Assembly (NCBI GenBank): GCA_029531795.1
Contig: JAPEIS010000007.1
Span: 1,922,001 to 1,986,000 of the forward strand
DNA length: 64,000 nucleotides
Direction: 5' to 3'
DNA from: Sclerotinia nivalis
Taxonomy: Eukaryota > Ascomycota > Leotiomycetes > Helotiales > Sclerotiniaceae
In this document: piece by piece, positions 1 to 12,331 of the stretch
How positions within the stretch are numbered: position 1 is the first letter of the stretch
How the letters are laid out: each line of letters begins with the position of its first letter
Position numbers and translations under genes: made by a program
Notes under the pieces: generated by a model
What the model was told of the DNA's origin: nothing
The model's database searches: none
What the model saw: only the letters and a program-made list of their open reading frames with translations

Positions 1-303
1 CTCCCAGCTTCATTCCTCGTTTGGTCACGCGTCTATTTCTACGCTGTCATCGGCACCATCCTCTCAAGCGTCTTCTTTGCTTCACCTGCTAAACGTCATT
101 TGATGAAGATGGTGAGTGAGAGAACTAGCAAGGCAAATGAAGGGTTGAAACGTTCGGCCAGTATGGAGAGTTTGAATGGTAAGGAACCGGTTCTGGGTTT
201 ACCAGCTGATCCATCGAGAGATTTTGACGAGGCGATTGAGGAGGCGATGGCGGAGATTCAGGCGAGGAAGAGAAAAGGGAAGGGAAAGATAGGGTTGAAG
301 TGA
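1..303 (+). CDS. 3' end of a membrane protein gene, possibly MBOAT lysophospholipid acyltransferase
   Basis: The frame is open from the first base of the window to the TGA at 301-303, so only about the last 100 residues are present and the start lies upstream. The visible part has one hydrophobic segment (roughly residues 5-28 of the fragment, ending FFASPAK), followed by a soluble charged tail with a GLPADP motif, an acidic EAIEEAMAEI helix and a lysine-rich end. From memory this order, a last membrane span then ASPAK, a Ser-rich stretch and GLPxDP, resembles the C-terminus of fungal Ale1-type acyltransferases that reacylate lysophospholipids in the ER. That identification is tentative because no catalytic His is visible in the fragment. 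It is certainly the end of a real gene: reading is continuous and the next 700 bases hold no alternative. Confidence 0.6.
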   Translation, partial: LPASFLVWSRVYFYAVIGTILSSVFFASPAKRHLMKMVSERTSKANEGLKRSASMESLNGKEPVLGLPADPSRDFDEAIEEAMAEIQARKRKGKGKIGLK

Positions 304-1003
304 GGGAACTTGGAAGGGTGTAAGGATGGGTATCTGTGCAATTCCGGAGGCCCTTACGGATGTATAGAGGTTAGATAGCGGAATCAATATACCTTGCATG
401 CACATTACGAGATATTCACAATACAAACACTTATCAAAACATGTAAATCATAATATGCTTGTCATGAAACATTAAATTTCTTTCTTTCTTTGCTTCTTTC
501 CATCAATCAATCAGTCAATCCAACATCCATCAATCAATCAATATATACAAGCACACCTAGCGCCATCCTCGCCATCATCGCTATCGCATTACATGTACTA
601 TCCAGTCCCATCCTATGCATTTTTTCATCATCAATAAAAATTATCCCAAATACATAATACAACATCCATGCATCCATGCATACATAACCAAAGCTTTTCT
701 TTCCATAAGAAAGGGTATAATGCTAATATAATATTCTCCGCGCGCGCTAAAAAGTAAAAAAAAAAAATCTAGACCTAGGTAATTAACCACTGAGAAAGTC
801 GTAATATTTGGTCGTTGGAATCGTTATTTGAGGGATCCCCTTGGGTGCTGGTTAGGGGGTTCTCTGATATATAAAGTGTCGTTAATCTACGGGTTGTGTT
901 TGTCGGGTTCGGTGAGTGTTGTTTTTGGGTGTTGGGGGTTGAGGTCGTGGAGAGGAGGTGAGGAGAGGAGGTGAGGAGGTGGATGTGGAGATTAAGTTGG
1001 GGA
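304..1003. other. intergenic, convergent 3' ends
   Basis: This is the space between the 3' end of the acyltransferase-like gene and the 3' end of the serine-rich gene. It is AT-rich, with runs of TTTCTTT and CAATCAATCA around 477-545 and ATCCATGCATCCATGCATAC around 665-684. No gene is supported. Confidence 0.7.
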
Positions 1004-4000
1004 TTAGAGGGATTTACCATCCCTTTTGAGTTCCTTCGATAGCGAGGACGATCTAGTATCTATATTAGCCTGCAATTCACACATGAAAGAAATCCATAGA
1101 TGGGAATGAAAACTTACAATAACAACAATAATCACTAATCCCACCACGCTCATCCATCGATTAAGATTTCTCCACCATCTAGCACTCTCGTACCGTGCCT
1201 CGTCCAACGGCCCAAATTGCCTCACATAATCATTCGCACCGCGACCTTCCACATCACGCGGCTGCGTCAGATCTCCGGTACTATCTTCGCGCTCGCGCAT
1301 CTCGGGAAAGGGCATTTTGGGAAGAGGAAGAAGAGTGGCGATCATCCAGGAAAAAGGGAGAAGGAATCCGGCGATGAAGAGAACGACTTGGATATTTCGA
1401 CGGCCGAAAAATCCGCCCTCGGTGGAGAAGTTGATTTGAGGAGGTTCCCAGGCGGATTGACGGCCTGCGCGGCGGTCGATGCGGAGATGTGGAGACCAGA
1501 CGCTGGAAATGAGAGACCGAGTTCTTAGACGGCCGGCACCTTGGGCTGAGCTGGGTAAGGGGGTAATTTCCATGGATTGTTGGGAAAAACCTCGCATATG
1601 TGGATGACCCTCTCGTGGGCGACGACGTGGACTATGGAGTTCATCTGGGAAATTCTCTGTATTTGGGGATCCGCTTCTCACGCTGAAGGAGCCGTTGCGA
1701 CTTGGGGTTCCGCCACTGGAACTCTCGGGTCTGTAGCCTAGATAGCGACGTTCTCCGCTTCCATAGTAAAGTCTTGCCCAGGTGGGGATCGAGTTTGCCA
1801 GGAGACTGTTGGAGCGTGAACTTATCGATGAGCGCATGGTGTGTGTACGCGAGGTATCGGATGCTCCTGTGTTAAACATGCCGGATAATCTATTCCTGGA
1901 TGGACGAGTGCGCATGTCTTGCATGGCGGTGATTCCATCGCCATATTCGTCATAATCACCTATCACAGGAATAGACGAACTGCTCAAACCTCGACCAGTG
2001 CGCGTCCATGTCGGACGTGGAGGGTCCATTGAATCGCTTCTGGATCTTGCCAACGCATCTTCTATCCCCTGAGACGAACTGATACTGAGAACATTGCGAC
2101 TGCCGCGACTTGGGAGACTGGGGAATATACTACTCCTTCTTCCCATACTGTCGGACCAAGCTCGAGAACCTCGTTCGGTGCCGGTCCCTTCGGAGACGGA
2201 GAGCACAGTGGAAAGCTGTGAGCTCCATTGATGCGGAGCCTCGTTCATATGGGGACTCGTGGGACTTGGCAACTCTGCCCATGAACTCAATCCTTTTGGT
2301 TTCTGAAGTTGAATTTGTGCGGGTAAATTAACTATTGATCCGCTCGCCACAATTGCTCGTTGTGCGTCGGGTTGAGTATGGATTGTTGATAATGATGCTA
2401 GAGAATTAGCTCGACTGTGTAACGAGTGATTTGATCTTGATTTCAACGTCTCTCGCGATCTTGACTTGTAGTAACCGAAATTATCATTCGACCTCTTCTT
2501 GGTTCTTAACCCAGGAATACGGAGAGATTCTTGGGAATATTTGGGTGCTGGGCCTTGTCCGCTCGAGAGAGATACAGATCTCGAAAGTTCTTCGTGGAAA
2601 ACGTAGTTTTCCTGTTCACTAGACGAAGTGGTCGCTGCTCGAGCTCTAGGTCTACGGACAACAGATGAAGCGGTTGACTCTTTGTCAGACTGTTGATGTA
2701 CGCGGTAATTGGAGCCACTTGAAAATGACGCTTCGAGAAAGGAATCGGCGAGTGATTCGGAGCGGTCCCGGGTACGGCCACGATGAACTTCGTAATTAGT
2801 ATTATCCCCAGTTGTGCTTGTAGATAATTGGGGTCGATGTTGGGGTCTGAAGACTACTGAGGTAGGAGTGTCTGGCTCATGTATCTGATAATTTGAGTTC
2901 GGATAATTCGAGGTCGAGTAGCCGGAAGTGCTAGTAGACAACTGAGGACGATGTTGTGGTCTGTAGATGACTGAGCCTGAAACAGATTCTTCGTGAACTT
3001 GATAGTTGGAATTATCAGAGTTACTCGCGGATGACGTTTGATATGTTTGCGATGTTTGAGGTCGATGAATAACAGTTCCCGTAGACTCCTGAAGAGACTC
3101 CTGAAGAGACTCCTGAATTGACTCTTCGCGCGGATGATGGACAGTTGTTGAAGGAGTGGACTGTTCAAGAACGGATTGATCGAGAACTTCAAAATTGGGT
3201 TCAGTGGGGGTTGTAGCAAACACAGACTCGTAAGTCGATTCCGGAATATTACTATAAACTTTCCAATTAGTGGCCTCAGTTGCAGTCGAGGTTGTTGAAA
3301 GGAATGACGGTTTCGTAGAAAGCTCGTGTGAGTGACGCTCTTGCGATGTTTCTGGCAAAGGAGGGAGTGGGTAGTCGAGCGCTGAAGATTTTCCTTTCTG
3401 GTCTGGTGTCTTGGGTACTTTTCTAACACCACCCACAATCGACAACTCCGAGGACGAACAGCTTATATGATCTGCGGATATCGACTTTCTAGGTGTTGCC
3501 GTACTAGGTGCGGCTGTGTATGTGGAGTCTGTATTTGTGCATGAGATGATAGACTGATCGAAATCTTGCACAGAGGAGGAGGATGTTTTAGTGGATAGGG
3601 AAAGCAATCTACTGTCGTCGTTGGGTTGGGGTTCATTATGCGGTACGAGAGAAAATGTCTTTCCATCGCCAACCTTGACGACAAGGCGCTTTCTTGACTG
3701 GGGTCTAGGCTTCCTGGAGGATATTGTCGCAGGAGTGGTAATTTGGGGTGTGTTATGCGTTGCACTGGACGTGCCTTGTGGAGTGGCTGACAGTGGTTGA
3801 GTTTTGGGCATCTGATGAAACTCGCCTGAATCTGAGGTGGAACCTTGCCTACCATAGAAATATTGGCCTTTACTAGTAGAATGACCAGGAGAAAGAATAT
3901 GAGCTGGCTGGGTGGGAAGAGGAGTTTGTGAATAAATTTTGTCATCATCATTCTTATTGTAACCATATTCATGATCATAATTCGGTTGTTCTCCTTCATC

Positions 4001-4256
4001 ATCCTCCAATTGTCTCAAAAGTTGAGGGGGTTCGGGTGGAACCAATCGGACGGCTGCTGCGCGATTCGTCTCCGAGTCTGATCTTTTTGCGATAAGTGAG
4101 CGAAATGCCAATTAAGCTGAGGGAAACTATTTGTATGAAGATAGGAAGGATAAAGGTGCTAAATTTGCGCGTACCTTGTATGTAAAGGCCTTCTTGGAGG
4201 AGAATTTGACATCCCGTACTAAATTCTTCTAAATCAGACGCATATTGTGTTTCCAT
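1004..4256 (-). CDS. large serine-rich protein with C-terminal membrane segments
   Basis: Three exons are inferred: 4256-4175, 4077-1118 and 1069-1004 (1035 aa). The long frame has a stop immediately upstream and lacks a suitable ATG, but the ATG at 4256 with donor GTACGC (4174) and acceptor TCAG (4078) joins in phase to a conserved-looking RAAAVRLVPPEPPQLL block. Residues about 30-900 are Ser/Thr/Gln/Arg-rich and disordered, with short repeats: QESLQESLQES, and several NYxVH elements followed by RPQHRPQLSTST. Near the end come a hydrophobic span (VVLFIAGFLLPFSWMIATLLP) and a second one (VVGLVIIVVIV) interrupted by a 48-bp intron. Fungal genomes carry similar 'serine-rich' proteins of unknown role with this double membrane C-terminus. 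A cell-cortex or endomembrane function is only a guess. Gene reality is near certain; function unknown. Confidence 0.85.
1070..1117 (-). other. stop-free 48-bp intron in the serine-rich gene
   Basis: On the minus strand the segment begins GTAAGT and ends TTGCAG, good fungal splice signals. It is exactly 16 codons long, in phase 0 and without a stop, so retention would insert 16 mainly hydrophobic residues directly after the last membrane span rather than truncating the protein. Confidence 0.65.
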
Positions 4257-6901
4257 GCGTCGAAATAAGTTTGCAAATGCCTTGTCTTTTTTCGGGGTTA
4301 ATGATCTTTTTCGTGTTCTTTTCTTCTTTTGGTCTTCCTTGGAATTATTGCTTGATCGCAATCGTAGTGTTTTTGCTAGTAATGCAATGAGTGTAGTATG
4401 TCTGCGACAGTAGTGAGTGGGTAGTTCGTCCCGTGTTTGTATCTTCGTATCTGTTTCTATTCTGAATGAATGTTTAATATATATACTGTAGGTAGTTGAT
4501 TGCTTTGCGCAGTAATTGGTTTCGAAAATAGTAAAAATAATAGGATTAACTTTATTGTATAGTCGTACTGTACAGTAATGAGTGAGAAATAAAGATGCAA
4601 GAAGGGTATTAATGTTAAAGTATGTAAAAAGAGTGTAATGAATCAATTGATTGAGGAGCAAAGATAGATGGAAAAAGGTCGAGAAAGAGATCAAGAGCAG
4701 GAGGGGGAAACGAGAGGTTATCATACGCCTATACAATATGTACAACTCATCGCGACGGTACATAAAAATTTCATATTCGACAGCCATGGCAGCTTTTTCA
4801 CCGCTGGCTGTAAGGATTTTGTTAAACCTTGGAAAGGTAGGTCTCCATTTCTAAGGCCCATGTCTAGAATTTTAGCGTACCGTCAATCCGCAAAATATAC
4901 CTTGTGTCCTTGGACGACCTCTTCCGACAAGCGGTACCTAGGTACTATCCGTACTTGGGAGTGATAATGAGATGAATTAAGATGAACAGATAGCCAACGT
5001 GGCAGCCATAATAATAGATTATTGCAGCCATATCCGCGTACAGGAACACTTAACGAACCCGAATAGGCCGAATAAGAAGTTCCACCCATCTAATCAGTCA
5101 ATCATAGACAAACCCTATGGTCAAAAGGGGATCCCTTGATCCTGCACTCCGATCAAAATGTTTCCCGAATTAGATGTAAAATCTCAGGCGCGCAGGAGGG
5201 TATGCGACATGTAAAGACTACTGTGGGTGCCCCCAAATTGAACGATAGTGATTCGACAGGCTCTGGATATGCTAATTTAATGCTATGCAAAAGTAAACCG
5301 TTGACTGCAGACACTGCAGAAATTTGTAGAAGCGATACCGTTAATAGTAAGGTGGCTGATGGCGCGTCTAATAAATGAGGAGATTGTTTGGTATTATCTG
5401 CACTGGACAGGGGGAAAATGTGTTTCTACTTTCGTTTTGGGGAAGAGTACAGAGCACATAGAGGTATCCCAAAGTACAGTAAGTCCAGCACAAGAAGTTG
5501 TATGAGACAGATAAATTGAGAAACGTGTTAGAACCGCGCGTGGCTAAAGAAAGGGGGTCTACTTCAACCATCTTCTTTTCCAATAGTTCTTCAATTTCTT
5601 CGTTCTTCTGAACCTTTTCATGCTTCTTATTAAACCTCGCGCTACTCATCGTCATGCAAGCAATTTTCAAGGAAGAAACAAAACAAGCAGACCCAGCCTC
5701 CAGGCAAACATCTTCTCCATCTTTTAACCTGGTGAACCAGGGTTTGAGGATCGATGATTCTAGATAGTGGAGATGGAGGTTCATCATCTCATTTCCGATC
5801 CAAAAAGCGTACATCTATGAAGCTTAGACTTGTCTCGCTTAGCCGTCTAGACAACCAAAATCTAAGTAAACAAATTCCACGCAAAACGTTTCCTATCGCC
5901 TTCTGTACCACAGTGAGACCAGAAATGATTAGATATCCAAGCTCTACGATCGATTGAGTTCAGATCCATAGGGCGCGATTGCAGATTTAGATTAGTTCAA
6001 AGGAATGGTTAACACGTTTCCCTCACGCTCAGAACGCGTTTGCGAGAATTTATGGGACCAAGTAAATTTTGATAGAACCTAGAAGGCTCTCCACGGAGAC
6101 TACTCCTAGTACCTTGAGTCCGGTGTTACAGGACACGCCCTGGTTCTGTAGATCCGTAGATACCCAGGGACAAATACCTTTTCCTCAAAGGCTGAACCTT
6201 CCCAAGTTCTTATTATACCCTGTAGCTTGTTCATGGTAATGGTACTAATTTCGAATTATTCCGGCAGAAATCTAGAGCGAAGCATGTCATTATAATTCTT
6301 GGGAATTATTATGAGAGCGGCATCATTGAATTGATTAATGAGAAATTGCGAAAGTCCTGTAGGTCGGTAGGTCTGTGTAAGTACGGATCATGACAACTTA
6401 TCGATAAGATGAGTGTAGGAGCTTGAAACATAGAATTTCCAATATCATGGAGAAGATTACCTGCATCGTAGGATACAGGATACAAAATTCACAATGAACA
6501 GAATTTGATGGATGAATAGAATGATTGTACCAAAATGGAACAATAAGAAAGGTTGATTTCCTTGTTATCCGTCACTTCCAATTCCAACATCCAGATCCCA
6601 TCTGAAGAATAAAAAGGATTACAAAAGTTATGCTTTCAGCCCTGTCCATCTATCTACTCCACAATCCAACATTTTCTCGCATCATTAGAATTCCAGCTCC
6701 AAACCACGCGGCTTTCGAAATTGTAAATCAACTCATGAACTTTAACCGCAAAACTCTTCATATTCTCATCTCTGTAAATTAACTTCTTGCACATAATCCT
6801 TGCGTCTATTGATCTACTGAGGATCTAGAAGATCATATGAAGATATTTTAATATCCCGGTGCATATACTCCGTACACTACCAAGCACTCACATCCGCATC
6901 C
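4257..6901. other. intergenic, divergent promoters of the serine-rich gene and RCE1
   Basis: This 2.6-kb AT-rich stretch separates two divergently transcribed genes. A perfect palindrome TACCTAGGTA sits at 4935-4944 and TACTCCGTA at 6866-6874, both recurring words in this window. An open frame at 5368-5814 (-) is discussed among the rejected items. No other coding signal, tRNA or repeat is evident. Confidence 0.6.
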
Positions 6902-8100
6902 ATGGCTCCAACATGGATAAATAGTCGTTTGAAGGCATTTTATACCGGTCAAAAGGGTTTGTAAACTTTCGCATCTATCTGCAGGTCTATGAGAAATTGC
7001 ATCGAGAGATTATTCATGGTCAACCTAGCTAACCAGATATCTATTTCTCAGAGAAAGAAGTTCCTCCATTTAGTACCACTACTGCGGTTTCTCTGTTGGT
7101 ATTACATCCTTCCTTTGCTATCTAGTTCAAAGGCTCACAAATCCAGGTACTTTATACACTCATCTACGTAATCCCCTTCTATCTCTCCTCGACCACCCGG
7201 CCTTCCCCCCAGCTCTCCCGTGATGCACCAACCGTTATCCGCGGACGAATCCGCTCGGTCACTCTCTCATGTATCGTTGTTTGCATTGGCACATTCGGCA
7301 TTTTATCATCAGTGAAAACCGGGGATGCAGTAAAATCACTCCATATGATGGGATATTTCCCAATCGGATTTGTCGAGACGGTTAAATGTGTTGGTTTGAC
7401 AGCTGTACTGTTTGTAGGACCTTTGTTTGAAGAAGGTATTGCGCAGGGACAATGGCGCGATTGGATTCGTCTGAGGGGATTGGGCGCTTTGAAGGGCTGG
7501 ATTCCTTATAGGAATATTGTTGCGGTAAGCTATACTTCCATGTTCTCTTTGGCATATTGTTAATCAGCATTGAAGGGTCCCGTCACAGAAGAAGTACTCT
7601 TCCGATCCGCCTCGGTACCCCTCCTCCTCCTCTCCAAAACTTCTAACACAACAATCATATTCCTCACCCCGGTCGTCTTCGGACTAGCCCATGTGCATCA
7701 CTTCTATGAATACAGAATTACACATCCGCATGGTCCCATGGTTGGAGCTATTCTACGCTCACTCTTACAATTCTCCTACACAACTTTATTTGGAGGCTAC
7801 GCTACATTTCTATATCTCCGAACGGGTAGTTTATTGGCTGTGATATGCGTGCATGCTTTCTGTAACTGGATGGGATTCCCAAGGTTTTGGGGCAAGATTA
7901 GTAGTTCGGTGGATGGAGAGACGATTATTGGGCCGGATGTGGGAGCCAGCAAGAAGAGTGAAGATGTGATGGAAAGTAATGGGGATTTGAGTATTCTTTG
8001 GACGATTACATATTATGCTCTTCTTGTTGTGGGTGCGTACTTCTGGTGGAAGTATTTGTGGGTTTTGTCTGCTAGTGATTCCGCTTTGGTTAAATTTTAA
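6902..8100 (+). CDS. RCE1: CAAX prenyl protease 2 (Rce1 family)
   Basis: Four exons are read: 6902-6956, 7052-7098, 7147-7524 and 7576-8100 (334 aa). Rce1 is an ER integral membrane protease that removes the last three residues from prenylated CAAX proteins such as Ras and a-type pheromone. The signature ABI/CPBP motifs are present: the glutamate pair in GPVTEEVLFRS at the exon 3/4 join, the first histidine motif VFGLAHVHHFYE, and the second HAFCNWMGFP. Several hydrophobic spans are visible, and TRPSPxLSRDAP is a familiar fungal N-terminal block. Intron 3 (51 bp, containing TAA) ends at GAAG, an acceptor forced by the IVAGPVTEE reading. The weakest point is exon 1: donor GTTTGT at 6957 is non-standard, though CTAAC before the acceptor supports the intron. 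Confidence 0.93.
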
Positions 8101-8500
8101 TATAGCAGCGAGCTAGCTAGTCTAATGAGCATATTTAGTTGATTAAATGCATTATGCAGATTCAATATTGTGAAAATAGGAGCAGCAGAAATCAAACCCT
8201 CTTCACATACTCTCTGACATTCGCGATTTAGAAAAAATTCTAGGTACAGGCTAGAAATTTATTTTCCCAGCATGAACATCGTATATATCAGCCGAAATTG
8301 TCTCCGAACTTTCAGATCTATCATGAATCATGATCTGCTCTGATCCAGAGATCCTTCATATGATCAAGCTAAGATCCATCGTCGTGGGGCTTCGGAAATG
8401 TGACTGGATTGGAAGAAGGGGATGTCCTTTTCATAATAATCCGGCATCTATTTGAAAAATATGTACTAGCTCTCGTTGCTCAAATGATATTCTATTCGCC
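8101..8500. other. intergenic, convergent 3' ends of RCE1 and the TXNDC9-like gene
   Basis: The 400-bp spacer between two converging genes is AT-rich. No open frame, repeat or RNA gene was recognised. Confidence 0.7.
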
Positions 8501-9403
8501 TCAATCATCCCAGTCATCATCTTCTTCCTCTTCTTGCTTCTTGGCTTTCTTATCAAGATACAGAGTACCAGAGGTAGCTTGACGTTTTATAACGCCTGAG
8601 GCTAGGAGTCTTGCTTCTAGATCTTTCGTCGTGAATGTATCGGGTGTGTAACCTAAGCCCTCAAATCCAACTATCCTATCAACGGATCGTCCGCCTATAA
8701 ATACCAGGACACATGGTAGGATTTTGACATTTAACTTCGTGACGAGGAAAGGAGCATTCTCTACATCGATCTTCAGGAATCTAGTATCGAGGTGTTTGGG
8801 CGCTAGTGTCTAGTATCATAGTGAGTTGAGTATTTAAGATAGATATTACAAAGGGGAGGGAAACATACAGAAAGATGCGTATCCATAACACCACATCGTG
8901 CAAAATCATTTTTGGAGAAATGTACAACGGCGTATTTGACCTCGGTGGTTAAGTCCATCAGGGCTTTTTCTTCTTTGATCTCGGTGTAGTTTCCGAAACC
9001 TTGGGTTTTTTGAGATTTGGCGCGTGTGAATTCGGAGTGCAGTTGTTGGATTCGTTGTTCGCGGAAGGCGTCTACAGCGGGGTCTTCTTCGAGGGAGGCG
9101 ATGAGCTGAGGGGATGTTAGAAAATTGGAGGGGAAAGAGTTTTTAGGTGCTAAGATATTTGGCGGATTATTGGATATGTGAGTAGACAGGTGGCTGGACA
9201 TTTGGGAATGAGGTTGAGTAGAAAAGACCCTCGTCCTTCAACCACCAAAAGGATGTGTTTTTCACTGCCATAACTTTGGGAGCTATATGAAAACAAATGG
9301 AATGAATGTATCGAAAATGGAAAAGAACACTCACAGCATCTTCATCGTCAGAATCGGCGTGATCGAGCACCTTTGCAACGAGAGGATCAAGTGTATTCGA
9401 CAT
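8501..9403 (-). CDS. PLP1: TXNDC9/Plp1-type phosducin-like thioredoxin-fold protein
   Basis: Three exons: 9403-9335, 9105-8869 and 8809-8501 (204 aa). Members of this family bind the CCT chaperonin and help fold tubulin and actin; yeast Plp1 is the counterpart. The N-terminus is acidic and helical, the LIASLEEDPAVDAFREQRIQQL block is the usual coiled region, and residues about 70-165 form the thioredoxin-like domain: VVHFxKNDFARCGVMDTHL, then HLDTRFLKIDVENAPFL, PCVLVFIGG and VGFEGLG. As in the family, the CxxC redox pair is absent (a single Cys in RCGVMD), so it is not expected to act as a reductase. The tail is acidic, EEEEDDDWDD. The first intron is unusually long for this window (229 bp, GTGAGT to CTCAG), so a tiny extra exon cannot be excluded. 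Confidence 0.93.
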
Positions 9404-10175
9404 AATGATATAGACACAGATTCACGAGTCCAAATAAAACCTTGGAGCGAATACCCTTCTAGACCAGAACACTTGTGATTGCAAACGCTTGTATGCAACG
9501 GGACAGTTCTTGCAATATGGTTAGGAACGCGTGATTTTGTGCTAGAATTATTTTGTAGTTGAGTTTGACTGTACGCAAGGACAGCGCCTCCTATTAGTGG
9601 CCTAAAAAAATAGTCAAAAAGTCCTTTTGATCCACGAATTTCGATTTTTTTTTTTTCTTAAAGTCCTTGACTCGGCGACCTAGTGTTATAACTTCAAAAA
9701 CCTTAGATGTTGACCTTATCTACTGAGGCCGTTCTCCAGAAGTTTCACCTGGTTGGTCCCCTTTTTGTAGATCACTTCAAAAAGGTGGATTTCTATCAAC
9801 TTGGTTGATTCGTATTGCTGCTTTACTATTTTTGTCCCCTCGCAGAATTTCTTAATCTTAGCACCCCCTGTACTAAAACGATTAAAGATTCGGTCTGGCT
9901 GTCCTCTCAGCCTTTAATATTTTTGTCTCAAATACTCAACACTCTCTTTTCAACTTCTTCACTGATCAAACCGAATAGAGGACTTTTGGTTTGGAGTTTG
10001 TTTGCAGAATTCCTTCTTCATCTCAGTCCCTTCATTTCGGCGACTAGACATTATCAAACAAACTATTTACAAACCCTCCAATTACGAATTCATACCTCTA
10101 TTTCCGCACATTCAACCATCAAGAACCACGACAAAAAAAAAAAAATCATATCTTTCGCTGAGAGCAATCGCAAAT
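9404..10175. other. intergenic, divergent promoter of the PLP1-like gene and GMT1
   Basis: The 770-bp region between two divergent start codons contains poly-T (9648-9658) and poly-A (10133-10145) tracts and pyrimidine-rich sequence just before the GMT1 start. No gene is supported. Confidence 0.65.
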
Positions 10176-11508
10176 ATGGATGACAAGAAGAACGAAGATG
10201 TTGAGATGCGCAATTTCAATGGGCGCTCATCCCCATCTCAACGCGATCCTTTTAGATCCAAGCCAGGGGCAGCAGCCAAAAGAGGAGGTTCTTCCTTTGA
10301 CCTCTCCAATGTCACGAATAGTCCTGGAATCTCCATTCTTGCCTACTGTTTGGCATCAATTTCTATGACTGTGACCAATAAATACTGTGTCTCGGGTTCA
10401 AATTGGAATTTGAACTTCTTATATCTAGCTATTCAGGTATGCTTTGGATGCCATTCTTTTGCGAGGTCTTTACTAACACTATCAGTCTGTTGTATGTATC
10501 ATTGCGATTATCATCTGCAAGCAAGCAGGCTTGATCACAAATCTTGCACCATTCGACACCAAGAAGGCCAAAACATGTAAGTATCAATCTTCTTCCCAGA
10601 GCAAGTTTGGCGGCTAATGCCGAAATTAGGGTTCCCCATTTCACTCCTCCTCGTCGGCATGATTTACACCAGTACAAAGGCTCTTCAGTTCCTTTCCGTT
10701 CCCGTCTATACAATCTTCAAGAACTTGACAATCATTGTGATCGCATATGGTGAGGTTTTGTGGTTTGGGGGAAGTGTCACTCCTTCAGCTCTCTTCTCAT
10801 TCGGTCTTATGGTTCTCAGCTCCGTCGTTGCTGCTTGGGCCGATATCCAACACGCTTTGTATGGAGGTGGTGCTACACAAACCAAGGAAGCTGCCGATGC
10901 TCTATCGACATTGAATGCTGGATATGCGTGGATGGGTATGAATGTTTTCTGCACTGCAGCATACGTTTTGTCCATGCGTAAGGTTATCAAGAAGATGAAC
11001 TTCAAGGATTGGGACAGTAAGTTTTGCCGCAATATTACATATTCTCTATCGATTCTAATTTCACCCAGCTATGTTCTACAACAACCTCCTTACCATCCCT
11101 GTCCTCTTCGTTTGCTCGTTCATTTTCGAAAATTGGACATCCGAAAATCTCACCAAGAACTTCCCGCTTGAGACCCGAAACAATCTCATTCTCGGCATGA
11201 TCTACTCTGGTCTTGCTACTATCTTCATCTCATACTGCTCTGCTTGGTGTATCCGTGTCACTTCTTCAACAACCTACTCCATGGTTGGTGCTCTTAACAA
11301 GTTGCCAATTGCTGTCAGTGGTCTCGTTTTCTTCGCAGCTCCTGTCACATTCGGAAGTGTTTCCGCCATCTTCATCGGTTTCGTCAGTGGTATCGTTTAT
11401 GCATGGGCAAAGGTCAGACAAAACCAATCGAAGGGGAGCGTTCTTCCTACAACACAACCAGTTATGAGCGCGAGTTCCCAGAGCAATCGTGATGCTGCAA
11501 AGGCATAA
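10176..11508 (+). CDS. GMT1: GDP-mannose transporter of the Golgi
   Basis: Four exons: 10176-10436, 10486-10576, 10630-11016 and 11069-11508 (392 aa). The protein exchanges cytosolic GDP-mannose for GMP across the Golgi membrane, feeding protein and sphingolipid mannosylation. The soluble N-terminus (about 50 residues) is followed by about ten hydrophobic spans. The family hallmark GALNKLP nucleotide-sugar motif lies near residue 340, and the [22 protein letters not shown] block is typical of Vrg4/GmtA proteins. Introns are 49, 53 and 52 bp with GTATGC or GTAAGT donors and AG acceptors, and all junctions keep frame (W and T codons split across introns 2 and 3). It is functionally linked to the mannosyltransferase-like gene at 15.1 kb, which would use the same donor in the Golgi. 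Confidence 0.96.
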
Positions 11509-12331
11509 ATAAATGCCGGTACTCTTAAGTTAAACGGATTAACGTCACATCCCATCAATAGTACCTCATTTCGAGTGCTTTTAATCTAGAATTCTGGGTA
11601 CGATCTAGAGAATGACTGACGGCCTCAGCAAGACAGCCCCCTAGTGTCAATCCATCTGAATTGAGGGGGGTGGGAGCAATGTTTGGAGATATATATTTGT
11701 ATTATACACTTTTTCTTGTTCGACGTACGTTAGATGGAAAGAATTTCCAGAGATTCTTTACGGACGGGCATTCTTTTACACACCTTCAACCTTATGCATA
11801 ACTTTTAGGTTTCTGATCCATGGCGTATGTACGGGACATGATGCATTCATGAGCAATGGATAATAGAAATTTGTAGTGTTTTAGGAATTCAAAAAGTTCA
11901 AAAAGTTCGTTAATGTGTTCAGAAGTGTGGTGATGTGGTCTGTTTTATTTGTATATATTAAAGGGAATTATGGTGAATGAACTCTTCAGCAACTTATTGG
12001 CAATATTTGGTATAGTTGAAAGATTTCAGTTTGATAGTGATAAATTTGATCATAACTAGTTATTAAAGAGAAATAACCAACACAGTGAGAATGTTTCATG
12101 TCAGTTGATCCTTCAAGATCTAATCTTTGGAGTATCAATTGACAGGGCTGAATGACGTCGCTTCCGAGGAAGTAACTTAGACTGAGAAAACCAATTTGTC
12201 AAACACATCCCGCATTTTGATATACGGTAGCCCAAGCTTCTGGCCAGAATATGTTATCTATTACAGCCTCGTGATTTTTTTCCCTATTTTCTTTTCGAAT
12301 CTCTATTCACATCTCATTCACATGAATTGAG
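11509..12331. other. intergenic between GMT1 and MMM1
   Basis: About 820 bp of AT-rich sequence carries the GMT1 3' region and the MMM1 promoter. A short doubled AAAAAGTTC lies near 11891-11908. No gene is supported. Confidence 0.65.

Noticed and set aside
3999..4787. 262-codon minus-strand frame overlapping the 5' end of the serine-rich gene
   Set aside because: It is the first exon of that gene (from ATG 4256) fused by read-through of AT-rich upstream DNA and the first intron; the upstream part lacks coding character.
5368..5814. 148-codon minus-strand open frame with an ATG and a Lys/Glu-rich middle
   Set aside because: An open frame of this size can arise by chance in 64 kb of AT-rich DNA, composition is irregular, no motif is recognisable and no splice partners were evident.
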